Assembly (NCBI RefSeq): GCF_000418325.1 | Contig: NC_021658.1 | Span: 13,496,501-13,560,500, forward strand | Direction of reading: 5' to 3' | DNA: 64,000 bases | Origin: Sorangium cellulosum So0157-2 | GTDB lineage: Bacteria; Myxococcota_A; Polyangia; Polyangiales; Polyangiaceae | Shown: piece by piece, positions 26,101 through 35,000 of the stretch | Layout: every line of letters begins with the position of its first letter | How positions within the stretch are numbered: position 1 is the first letter of the stretch | The notes under the pieces: generated by a model | Databases searched by the model: none | Told to the model about the DNA's origin: nothing | The model's input: only the letters and a program-made list of their open reading frames with translations | Position numbers and translations under genes: made by a program

Positions 26101-29032
26101 CGCGGTCGATCTTGCCGTTCGCGGTCAGCGGCAGCGCCGGCAAAGGCACGATCGCGCTGGGCACCATGTAGTCCGGCAGGCGCTCTGCGAGCCGCGCGAG
26201 GAGCGCGGCCGCGTCGAGGGGCGCCGCGTCCCGCCCCACCGCGTAGGCCACGAGGCGCTTCGTTCCACCGTCTTCTCGCGCCGCCACGACCGCCTGCTGC
26301 ACTCCGGGTTGCTCGCGCAGGTGGGCCTCGATCTCGCCGAGCTCGATGCGGTGGCCGCGCAGCTTGATCTGGTGGTCCGTGCGCCCCAGGAACTCGATCG
26401 CCCCGTCCGGCCGGTAGCGAGCCCGATCGCCGGTCCGGTACAGGCGGCCGCCGGGCGACGCGCCGAAGGGATCCGGGACGAAGCGCTCTGCCGTCAGCTC
26501 GGGGCGGCCGTGGTACCCGCGCGCCACGCCCGCGCCGCCGATGTAGAGCTCCCCGGGCACGCCGGGCGGCACAGGCTCGCTGCGCCGGTCCAGGACGTAG
26601 GCCTGGACGTTGGGGAGGGGCCGACCGATCGGCAGGGGCCCCGCCGGACCGGCGCCGCCGACCTCCCAGGTCAACGCGCCGACCGTGGTCTCGGTGGGGC
26701 CGTAATGATTGATGACGGTGCACTCCGGGGCGATCGCGCGGATCCTGTCGACGAGCTCCCCGCTCGAGGCCTCCCCGCCCAGCACGAGGCAGCGCCGGGG
26801 GAGCACGCGCTCGGGCTGCGCCGCCGAGAGGAGCGCGCCGAGGTGGCTCGGGACGATCTTCAGGGCATCCACCCGATGGCGGCTCATGTACTCGGCCATG
26901 CCGTCGGGGTTGAACGTCCGGTCGTCCGAAAGGACGTGCAGCGCGCGGCCCGAGCAGAGCGCGCCGAAGAGCGACGTGTGCCCGAGATCGGCCGCGACGG
27001 TCGAGACCAGCGCCATGCCGCCGCCCTCGGGGAGGGGCAGCCGCGTGAGCACGCCGCGCACGTAGCTCGCGAGGTGGCGGTGCTCCACGGCCACGCCCTT
27101 CGGCCGGCCGGTCGAGCCCGAGGTGTAGATGAGGTAGGCGAGGTTCTCGGGGCGGGCCGCGGCGCCGAGCGGCCCATCGGGCAGGGCGCTCAGCGCGGCC
27201 TCGTCGCGGTCCAGGAAGAGCAGCGCCGGCCCCGGCTCGTCGAACGCGCCGGCCCACCGCTCCTGGGTGATCACGACCCGCGCGCCGCTGTCCTCCACCA
27301 CGGCGCGGAGCCGCTCCCGCGGGAACTTCGGATCGAGGGGCACGTACGCGGCGCCGGCCTTGAGCGCCCCGAGCAGCGCGACGACCATCTCCGCCGAGCG
27401 CTCGATGCACAGGGCGACCCGGTCCTCGGGCCGCACGCCGATCGCCCGCAGCCGGCGCGCCAGCTGGTTCGTCCTGCGGTCGAGCTCCCGGTACGTCAGC
27501 GCCGTCTCCTCGCAGACGACCGCCGGCGCGTCGGGCCGGGCGGCGGCGTGCGCCTCGAACAGCTCGTGGACGCAGGCCGCCGGGATGTCCGCGGCCGTCG
27601 CGTTCCCGCCCTCGAGCAGGCGCCGCCGCTCCGCGCCGCTCACGAGGGGCAGCTCGGCCAGGCGGGCGTGCGGCCGCGCCGCCATCGCTTCGAGCAGCGC
27701 GCGGAGCTGCCCGAGCAGGCTCGCCGCGGCGTCGTGCGCTAGGCGGCGGCGCTCGTAGCACAGGATGAGCCGGAGCTCGCTCGACGGCTCGACGATGAGC
27801 GACAGCGGGTAGTTGTTGCGCCCGGCGGTGAGCGTGGCGTCGCCCTCGCGCGCGCCGGGGCGGGGCAGGGGGCGGACGCGCACGTCGCGGGCGTCGGCGC
27901 GCACGTCGGATTGCCCGCCGGCCACGTCTTCCTCGGGGTAGCTGTCGAACACCACGAGCGTGTCGAAGAGCGAGCGCCCGCCCGGCACCTCGCTCCAGCG
28001 CTGGACCTGGGACAGGGGGGCCCACTCGTGCTGGCGCAGCTCGCTGTTCCGGTCCTGCAGCCGCGAGAGCCAGGCGGCGAGCGGCTCGTGCTCGTCCACG
28101 TGGACCCGCACCGGCAGGGTGTTGATCAGCACGCCCACGATGGCCTCGGCGCCGGAGAGCTCCGGGGGCCGGCCCGACACCGTGGCGCCGAAGACCACGT
28201 CGGCCTCGCCGCCGTGCCGGGCGAGCAGGAGGGCCCACGCGCCCTGCACGAGCGTGTTGAGCGTGACGCGCAGGCGGCGGGCGCAGGCCGCGAGCGCCTC
28301 CGTCTCCGCCCGCGAGAAGCTCAGCGCCTGCTCGGCGAACGGGGGCGCGTCGCCGCGCGCCGCGGCCGGCCCCGGGCCGGCCTCCATCGGGACCGGCGTC
28401 GGCGCCCCGAACCCGGCCAGCGCCTCGCGGAAGAACCGCTCGGCCGCCGCTTCGTCCTGGGCCTGCACCCACGCGAGGTAGTCCCGGTACGGGCGCGCGC
28501 GGGGCAGCTCGGGGATCGTGCCCCGCGCGAGCGCCCGGTAGACGAGCAGCGCCTCCCTCAGCAGGAGGGCGAAGCTCCACCCGTCCAGCAGCAGGTGATG
28601 ATGGCTGTTGACGAAGCAATAAGCGTCCTCCGCGATCCGGACCAGCGTGAGCCGCATGAGGGGGGCCTTCAGCAGGTCGAAGCCGGCGCGCCGGTCCTCG
28701 GCCATCAGCGCGGCCAGCGCCTCCTCGCGCTCGCCCGCGGCGAGGCCGGAGAGGTCGTGGCGCGCGAGCGGGATCGTCACCCGCGGGCGGACGACCTGCA
28801 CGGGCCTGGCGACGCCCTCCCAGACGAAGCCCGTGCGCAGGATCGGGTGCCGCTCGGCGAGCGCCTGCCAGGCGCGCTCGAAGGCGTCCGGATCGAGCCG
28901 CCCCTCCAGGAGGAAGGCCGTCTGGACGAAGTACGGGTCGGCGGACCGGTCCGAGACCGCGTGAAAGAGCAATCCCTGCTGGAGCGGGGAGAGATAGTGA
29001 ATCGACTCAACGTCTTTCTTCTTGGTTGCCAT
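20144..29032 (-). CDS. NRPS: C-A(Asp)-T-C-A(Gly)-T-C-TauD hydroxylase
   Basis: This 2,962-residue synthetase has two full modules, then a condensation domain fused to an Fe(II)/2OG hydroxylase. Landmarks: C1 SHHHLLLDGW near residue 146; A1 near 640 with pocket DLTKVGHVGK (Asp); T1 GGDS near 1029; C2 VHHALLDGW near 1243; A2 near 1723 with pocket DILQLGLVWK (Gly); T2 GGHS near 2101; C3 AHHIVADGW near 2300. The final about 340 residues are TauD/SyrP-like, with iron ligands His2734-Asn-Glu2736 and His2928 (VAHGRDPF). C3 has no A-T partner in cis, so it must work with the Asp module of the terminal NRPS. The TauD domain would hydroxylate that Asp. The gap to the preceding gene is 4 bases; ATGA overlap with the next. 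Confidence 0.92.
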   Translation of the reverse strand: MATKKKDVESIHYLSPLQQGLLFHAVSDRSADPYFVQTAFLLEGRLDPDAFERAWQALAERHPILRTGFVWEGVARPVQVVRPRVTIPLARHDLSGLAAGEREEALAALMAEDRRAGFDLLKAPLMRLTLVRIAEDAYCFVNSHHHLLLDGWSFALLLREALLVYRALARGTIPELPRARPYRDYLAWVQAQDEAAAERFFREALAGFGAPTPVPMEAGPGPAAARGDAPPFAEQALSFSRAETEALAACARRLRVTLNTLVQGAWALLLARHGGEADVVFGATVSGRPPELSGAEAIVGVLINTLPVRVHVDEHEPLAAWLSRLQDRNSELRQHEWAPLSQVQRWSEVPGGRSLFDTLVVFDSYPEEDVAGGQSDVRADARDVRVRPLPRPGAREGDATLTAGRNNYPLSLIVEPSSELRLILCYERRRLAHDAAASLLGQLRALLEAMAARPHARLAELPLVSGAERRRLLEGGNATAADIPAACVHELFEAHAAARPDAPAVVCEETALTYRELDRRTNQLARRLRAIGVRPEDRVALCIERSAEMVVALLGALKAGAAYVPLDPKFPRERLRAVVEDSGARVVITQERWAGAFDEPGPALLFLDRDEAALSALPDGPLGAAARPENLAYLIYTSGSTGRPKGVAVEHRHLASYVRGVLTRLPLPEGGGMALVSTVAADLGHTSLFGALCSGRALHVLSDDRTFNPDGMAEYMSRHRVDALKIVPSHLGALLSAAQPERVLPRRCLVLGGEASSGELVDRIRAIAPECTVINHYGPTETTVGALTWEVGGAGPAGPLPIGRPLPNVQAYVLDRRSEPVPPGVPGELYIGGAGVARGYHGRPELTAERFVPDPFGASPGGRLYRTGDRARYRPDGAIEFLGRTDHQIKLRGHRIELGEIEAHLREQPGVQQAVVAAREDGGTKRLVAYAVGRDAAPLDAAALLARLAERLPDYMVPSAIVPLPALPLTANGKIDRAALPAPEADRAQRREGHVAPRNGVEATLARIWAEVLRRGPVGVHDDFFAIGGDSIMSLQIIARANREGLHLSPKQIFARRTIAALAGDLAEAQASPEPPAPPRPPEIEPFRLARLEQAQLDALLRADGDIEDVLPASPVQQGMLFHSLLTPETSPYFNQIVCRFARGLDVDAFAQAFRVLSARHAILRTGFLAGAAEPHQVVRRAVRLPIEVLDWRELSGAEQAAALERYLREDRLRGFRFEEPPLLRVAVMRLSEHVDEVVWSVHHALLDGWCQGLVLKEWLTFYEEARRGALREREAAPPYRSYIAWLGRQDMAAAEAFFRAQLKGLTAPTRLPEPTAAPPAPGPRGFREHRARLAPGATRALATFAQAQGVTLNTVVQAAWALLLARYSGEPDVLFGVTVAGRPADLPEAASIMGAFINSLPLRLRVPPASRLADWLQQIQALNLELRQYEYSPLVQVQQWSEVERGAPLFDSLLVFQNYPVDQAVDEHRRALGIEVSTAEAWTNYPLTIYAVPGDELALTLSFDAQRLDEDTVARMAAALCALLERMADQPEARLAGLAPLSDPERDPEQQRLAAEQRSSRRDYRSQPFLPAMLAAQAARTPGAVAVTCGRERLTYGELDARANRLAHALRRRGVGPETLVGLCVERSLEMMVGLLGILKSGGAYVPLDPAYPRERLRAMLEDARLPLLVTQERLLHALPDTGARAICLDRDWSAIAGEPDRDPTPLLDEESLAYVIYTSGSTGRPKGVMVRHGGVTNFLLSMKEHLSPPGDVVVLATTSISFDIAVLELFLPLLVGGRVELVRREDAADGERLSALLRASGATLMQATPTGWKALLENGRPRLDGLAVLCGGEAFPRELARKLLEAGVAPWNLYGPTETTVWSSIHRVTSDEPIPLGRPIANTELHVLDRHLYPAPLGVAGELCIGGAGLARGYLDHPDLTADRFIPDPFSQEPGRRLYRTGDMARFRRDGTLEFLGRIDHQLKIRGFRIEPGEIEAQLRACPGVRDAVVVAREDAGTPRLAAYVIPEPSAALTADGLRAWLKDRLPDYMVPSAYVWLDELPLTPNGKVNRKALPAPGLVAREQRARPRTATEEIVASIWAEVLGLEAVGANEGFFELGGHSLLATRAISRVRASFQVELPLRSIFDHPTVAQLARAVDEAVRRQRGATAPSPIVRQPRDGRLPLSFAQQRLWFLAQLEPDSAGYNMTSAVRVAGALELALLRESLAALALRHEALRTTFGVVDGEPVQVIAPEGAPAFEVVDLSGTPAAEREAAVQGLASARAERPFDLARGPLVRVTAIKLREDEHVLVLVAHHIVADGWTMNVLVAELAELYVAARAGRPPALPPLPVQYADFAVWQRQRMRGAVRDAELSYWRERLSGHPPALDLRPDHPRPAGGSYRGARRTIAVDRALAEALRALGQREGATLFMTLLAAFKVVLFGRTGQADLLVGTDVAGRNREEIEGLIGFFVNLLVLRTDLGGQPTFRELLQRVREVTLGAYAHQDLPFEQVVDALRPAREPGRHPVVQTLFVLQNTPATDLALPGIRFTAVELDREVSRFDLGVFVEETDEGLACAWKYRADLFEPSTIEAMAAHFMAVLRAIVDDPDRRVTALAAAERKERIMEGRGRDEARRSLKRITPRRVDVGPSALVSTGTLGEGPLPLVVSPAVEDVELAAWAREERAFVEAQLLRHGAILFRGFPIRSVPEFEQVAKAICGELFGEYGDLPREKAGQNIYGSTPYPADKAILFHNESSHLPRWPLKQWFFCVQAAPSGGATPIVDCRRLYEALSPELRERFRRLGLLYVRNFTPGFDVGWQDFFHTTDPAVVEERCRAGGMRCEWLAGGRLRISQRGPAVLAHPRTGEQVFFNQIQLHHPAYLEAPVRESLLAMVGEQWLPRNVYYGDGAPIEVETTRTLGEAYERCAVRFPWREGDIILLDNMLVAHGRDPFSGPRKIVVAMGEMVTGETAAPGARGEVAP

Positions 29033-29036
29033 GGCC

Positions 29037-32000
29037 TCAGTCCAGTCGTGCGAGGATGGAGTCGAGCTCGTCCGCGGCGAGCGCGACGTCGGTGAAGTCC
29101 GAGGGCGTGTAGCCGCCGGCGTCGGGTGACAGGCAGTGCGCGATCAGCTCCCTCAGCGCGTCGCGCCACAGCGCGCCGACCGCCGCGACCGTCGCCTCCC
29201 GGTGCCGCGCGGCGCTGTAACGGAAGGTCGCCTCGAGCCGGCCGTCGTACACCGCCGCGTCGATCTCGAGGTCGTACGGGAGCGGGCTGCGCGGGTCGTG
29301 CTCGGCGCCTGGCGACTCCGCGGCCGCGGAGAACCGCGCGCCCGCGCCGATCACCTGATCCCACTGCCCCAGGTAGTTGAAGGCGACGCGCGGCGCGGGC
29401 AGGCGGCGCAGCCGGTCCGCGAGCTCGCCCGCCCCGAGCTCCCGCACCACGCCGTAGGGCAAGCCGCGCCGCGGGACGCGGCGGAGCTGCTCCTTCACCG
29501 CCTTGAGCGCGGCGCCAGGCCCCGCGTCCGGCGCCACCTCGAGCACCACCGGGTAGACGCTCGTGAACCAGCCGACCGTGCGCGAGAGATCCGGGTCGTC
29601 CCCGTCGAGCCCCCCGCGCCCGTGGCCCTCGACGTCGATCGCGGAGGCGCGCTGCCCTGTCCATCGGCCGAGGGCCAGGGCCAGCGCGGCCAGCAAGACC
29701 TCGTCGATCCGCGTCCGGTAGGCGTCCGACACGGACTCCAGCAGCGATCGCGTCTCCGGCTCGGTCAGGCCCGCCGTGAGCGTGGCCATGGCCCGCGCCG
29801 ACCGATCGCCCGCCGGATCGTCGGCCGGCGGCGGCGCCGCGCGCTCCCAGGGCAGCTCGAGCCAGAAGGCCGCTTCCCGCTGGAGGGCGGCGTCGCGCGC
29901 GGCGTCCTCCAGGCGCTCTGCCCACCGCTTGAACGGGGCGGTCTTGTCGGGCAGCTGCGCCGGCGCTCCGCGCCGCGCCTGGTCGTAGGCCGTCTGGAGA
30001 TCGTCGAGCAGGATCCGCCAGGACACGCCGTCGACGACCAGGTGATGCGCGATCAGCAGCAGCCGCCCTGGCCGGCCGGCCCCAAGGTCGAACCCGATCA
30101 CCCGAAAGAGCGGCCCCGTCGTCAGATCCAGGCTGGCCTGCCACCGCGACGCGTGCGCCTCGATCACCCGCGGCTGCTCGGCCTCGGGCACCCCGGAGAG
30201 GTCCGTCCGGTGCGCGACGGCGGCGGGCTCGTCGGGCGCGTACGCCTGACGGAAGCCCGAGCTCTCCTTCGCGTAGCGCAGCCGGAGCGCGTCGTGGTGG
30301 CGCAGGAGCGCCTGCGCCGCGGCCTCCAGGGCCGGCCAGACGAGCGGCTCCTTCGCCGTGAGCAGGAGCGCCTGGTTCCAGTGGTGCGGGTTCGGCAGAT
30401 CGCGGCCGAAGAACCGCCGCTGGATGGGCGTCAGCGGGACGTCGCCCTCCGCCGCGCCCTCGTCGTCCGGCGCGAGGCTGGCGTCCCCGGCGGCGACCGC
30501 GGCGGCGGCCAGCGCCGCGAGGGTCTGGTGCTGGAACATCTGGCGCGCGGTGATGCGCAGGCCGGCCTGCTTCGCCTGGGCCACGACCTGCAGGCTGAGG
30601 ATCGAGTCGCCCCCCAGCTCGAAGAAGTTGTCGTGGCGGCCGACGCGCTCGCGGCCCAGCGCCGCGGCCCAGATCTGCGCGAGCTGCGCCTCGGCGGCCG
30701 TGGCGGGCGCGGCGTCCTGCGCGCCGGCAGGCGGCGCTCCTCCGGCGCCGATCTCGCCGGTTTGGCGCGCCGTCTCGCGCGCCGCCTCGCGCGGCTCCTC
30801 GCGCGCCGGCGCGGGCGGCTCCGGCAGCGGCAGCTCGCCGAGGCGCGCGGCCGGCTGGGCCACGATCCCTTCCAGGAGCGCGCGGAGATCGTCCGCCATC
30901 CGGCGGATCGAGCGCTCCTCGAAGAGATCCGTGCTGTACTCGAACGCGCCGCTCAGCTCCTCCGGCGCCGACGCCATGTGGAGCGACAGGTCGAACTGCG
31001 CGCTCCCCGGATCCACCTCGAGCGGCAGGATCTCGAGGCCGGCGATCGGCCGCGCGGGCCGCGCCGCCTCCTGGAGCGAGAACATCACCTGGAAGAGCGG
31101 CGTGTGGCCGAGGTCGCGCGCGGGCCGGAGCGCCTGGACGAGCCGCTCGAACGGCAGATCCTGGTGCGCCTGCGCGGCCAGCACCTCCTCCCGCGCCTGC
31201 GCCAGGAGATCGGTGAAGCGCGGGTCCCCGCCGAGGTCCGCCCGCAGCACGAGCGTGTTCACGAAGAACCCGATGAGCCCCTCGACCTCGACGCGGGTGC
31301 GGCCCGCGATCGGCGTCCCGACGCAGAGGTCCGTCTGGCCGCTGTAGCGCGCGAGCAGCGCCTGGAAGGCCGCGAGCAGCAGCATGAACGAGGTGACCCC
31401 TTGGCCGCGCGCGAGCGCGACGAGCTTCGCGGAGAGCTCGCGCGGGAGCGCGAACGCGTGGCGCGCGCCGCGGTAGGAGCGCGCCGCGGGCCGTGGCCTG
31501 TCGGTGGGCAGCCGCAGGACCGGCGGCTCCGCGCCGAGCCGCCGCCGCCAGTGCGCGAGCTGCCGATCGAGCGCGGGCCCGTCGAGCCACGCGCGCTGCC
31601 ACCGGGCGTAATCGGCGTACTGGACCGGCAGCGGCGGGAGCGCCGCGGCGCGCCCCTCGGCCTCGGCGGCGTAGAGCTCCGTCACCTCGCCCACGAGGAG
31701 GTTCAGCGACCACCCGTCGGACACGATGTGGTGCAGGACGACGAGCAGGACGTGCTCGCGCTCGCCGAGGCGCAGCAACGTCGCCCGGAACAGCGGCCCT
31801 CCGGTCAGATCGAACGGCCTCCCGGCCTCCCGGTCGAGCGAGCGCCGCGCCTCCGCCTCGCGCGCCTCCTCGGGCAGGGCGCGGAGATCCGCGATCGCGA
31901 TCCTCACGGGCTGCGACGCGCGCACGACCGCCTCCGGCCGGCCCTCGCGCTCCGCGAACGTCGTGCGCAGGGACGCGTGGCGGCGGACCACCGCCTCGAG

Positions 32001-35000
32001 GCAGCGCTCGAGCCGGTCCGCGTCGAGCGGGCCGCGCAGGCGCACGGCCGCCGGGACGTTGTACGAGGCCGCGGTCGGCTCGAGCTGCGCGAGGAACCAC
32101 AGGCGCTCCTGCGCGAAGGAGAGCGGCAGCGGCCCCTCGTGCGGCGCCGCGGCGAGCGGCGGCGCCGGCGGGGCCTCCGGCCGGCGGCGGGCCGCCTCCA
32201 CCGCGCGCGCCTGGGCCGCGACCGTCGGCGTCTCGAAGAGCGACCGGAGCGGCACCTCGACGCCGAGCGCGCGGCGCACGCGCGCGAGGATCTGCGTCAG
32301 CTGCAGCGAGTGGCCGCCGAGGTCGAAGAACGAGGCCTCCGCGGAGACCCGCTCCACGCCCAGCACCTCGGCCCAGATGCCGGCGAGCAGCTCCTCGGTC
32401 ACCGTGCGCGGCGCGACGAAGCCCAGCGCGTCGCCGGAGTCGGGGGCGGGCAGCGCGGCGCGGTCCACCTTGCCGTTCGCCGTGCGGGGGAGCGCCGGCA
32501 GGAGCACGTAGATCGGCGGGACCATGTACTCGGGCACGCGCGCCGCGAGCCAGGCGCGCAGCGCCTCGGCGTCCGGCGCCGGCGCCGTGGCGCCCACGTA
32601 CGCGACGAGCCGCCGCGCGCCCGGCCGGTCCTCGCGCGCCAGCACCACCGCCTCCTGCACGCCGGCGTGCTCGGCGAGCCGCGCCTCGATCTCGCCGAGC
32701 TCGATGCGGTGGCCGCGGATCTTGACCTGATGGTCGCGCCGCCCGACGAACTCGATCGCGCCGTCGTCGCGGTACCGCCCGAGATCGCCCGTCCGGTAGA
32801 GCCGCTGTCCCGGCTCCGGGCTGAACGGGTCGGGGACGAACGCGGCCGCGGTGCGGCGCGGGTCGCCCAGGTACCCGCGCCCCACGCCGATCCCGCCCAC
32901 GTACAGCTCGCCGCGCACGCCGACGGGCAGCGGCGCGAGGAGGTGATCGAGGACGTAGAGCCGCAGGTGGTCCACCGCTTTGCCGATCGGCACCTGCGCC
33001 TCGTGCGCCGCGGGCGGGGCCGTCAGCGGGTGCAGCGCCACGTCGTCCGAGCACTCCGCCGGCCCGTACGCGTTCATGAGGGGCACCGCCGGGTAGCGGG
33101 TCAGCCAGTCGCGCGCGAGCGCGGCGGGGAGCGCCTCGCCGGTCGGCAGGATCCAGCGCAGCCGCTTCAGGGCGGGCGGCGCGGGGTCCTCGCGCGCCGC
33201 GTCCAGCATGCCTTGCAGCACGGCGGGGACGACCTCGACGACGGCGATCCCCCGCCGCTCCAGGTGCTCGAGCAGCCGGCCCGGGTCGCGCGCGACCTCG
33301 TCGGGCACGATGTCGACCACCCCGCCGAAGAGCAGGGCGGTGAGGAACTGCCAGACCGAGATGTCGAAGCACGGCGAGGCCGTCTGCGCGATGACGTCCC
33401 CGGCCGCGAGCTCGAGCCGCGGGAGCTTGCTCAGCATGTTGTTGAGCATCCCGCGGCGCTCGACCATCGCGCCCTTGGGCGCTCCGGTCGATCCGCTCGT
33501 GTAGATCACGTAGGCCAGGCTCCCGGGTCCGCCGCGCTCGGGCGGGTCGCCGTCGGGCCAGGACATGCGCCGTGTGTCCTCGAGGGTCACGACGGCCGGC
33601 CGGCGCGGCGCGCCCACCGAGGAGAAGACTCCTTCCAAAGCCCCGCGATACCGGTCCCGCGTCAGCACCACGCGGGGCTCGCTCGACCCAAGGATCCGCC
33701 CGATGCGCTCGGCCGGATAGGCGGGCTCCAGCGGCACGTAGGCCCCGCCGGCCTTGAACACGGCGAGGATCATGATGAGCAGGTCGATCCCGCGCTCGTC
33801 GAGCAGCGCCACCCGCTCTTCCGGGCCGACGCCGCGCGCGACGAGCGCGTGGGCCGCGCGGTTCGCCTCGCGGTTCAGCTCCGCGTAGGTGAGCCGCCGG
33901 CCCTCGCACGACACCGCCACGGCGTCGGGCGTCCGCTTCACCTGCGCGTGGAAGCGCGCCGCGAACGAGGAGAGATCGGCCTTCTCCGCGGGCGGCCCGC
34001 CGGGCGCCGCGAGCGCCCTCTGCCGCTCGGCCGGCGTGAGGAGCGGCAGATCGCCGAGGCGCGCGTCGGGCTTCTCCGCCATGCCCTCGAGCAGCGCCCC
34101 GAGGTGCCTGAGCAGCCGCTCGGCGAGCTCCGGCCGGACGCGCGACCGGTCGTACGAGATCTTGAGGGGCAGCTCCGCGTCCGGCCACGACATGATCGTG
34201 ATCGGGTAATTCGTGTGCACGCGGTCCTGCACGTCCTGGACCTTGAAGACGATGCGCCCCTCGCGGAGCGCGGGGTCGATCGGCGCGTTCTCGAACACGA
34301 AGAGGCTGTGGAACAGCGGCTGTCCGCGCTCGATCTCGCTCCAGCGCTGGATGTCCACGAGCGGGGTGTGCTCGTGCTGCCGGAGCCGGAGGTTCTGGTC
34401 GAGGAGCGCCGACAGCCACGGCAGGAGCGGCTGATCGGCGGGGACCGGGACGCGCAGCGGGAGCGTGTTGATGAAGAGCCCCACGATGGACTCGACGTCT
34501 GGCAGCTCCGGCGGGCGCCCGGCGACGGTGACGCCGAAGAGCACCTCGGGCTCGCCGCTGTAATGGCTGAGGAGCAGGGCCCACGCCCCCTGCACGATCG
34601 TGTTGAGGGTGAGGCGGTGGCGCTGGGCGAGCGCGCGCAGGGCGGCCGTGGGCGCCGCGCCGATCCGGAACACGAGATCGTCGACGCGCCCCTCGTCCTC
34701 CGGCGCCGGCGCGGAGCGCTCCTCGAACCCGAGCGGCGTCGGCGCCGAGAAGCCCTTGAGCGCGGACCGCCAGAACGCCTCCGCGGCCGGGAGATCCTGC
34801 CGGCCGATCCAGTCGATGTAATCGCGGTACGGGCGCGCGGGCGGCAGATGGGGTGTCTCGCCCCGGACGAGCGCCTCGTAGCAGGCGAGGAACTCCATCA
34901 TCAGGACCGACGTGCACCACTCGTCGAGGAGGATGTGGTGGAAGCTGTGCACGAGCTCGTAGGTCTGGTCGCCCAGCCGGACGAGGCGGAGGTGCATGAG

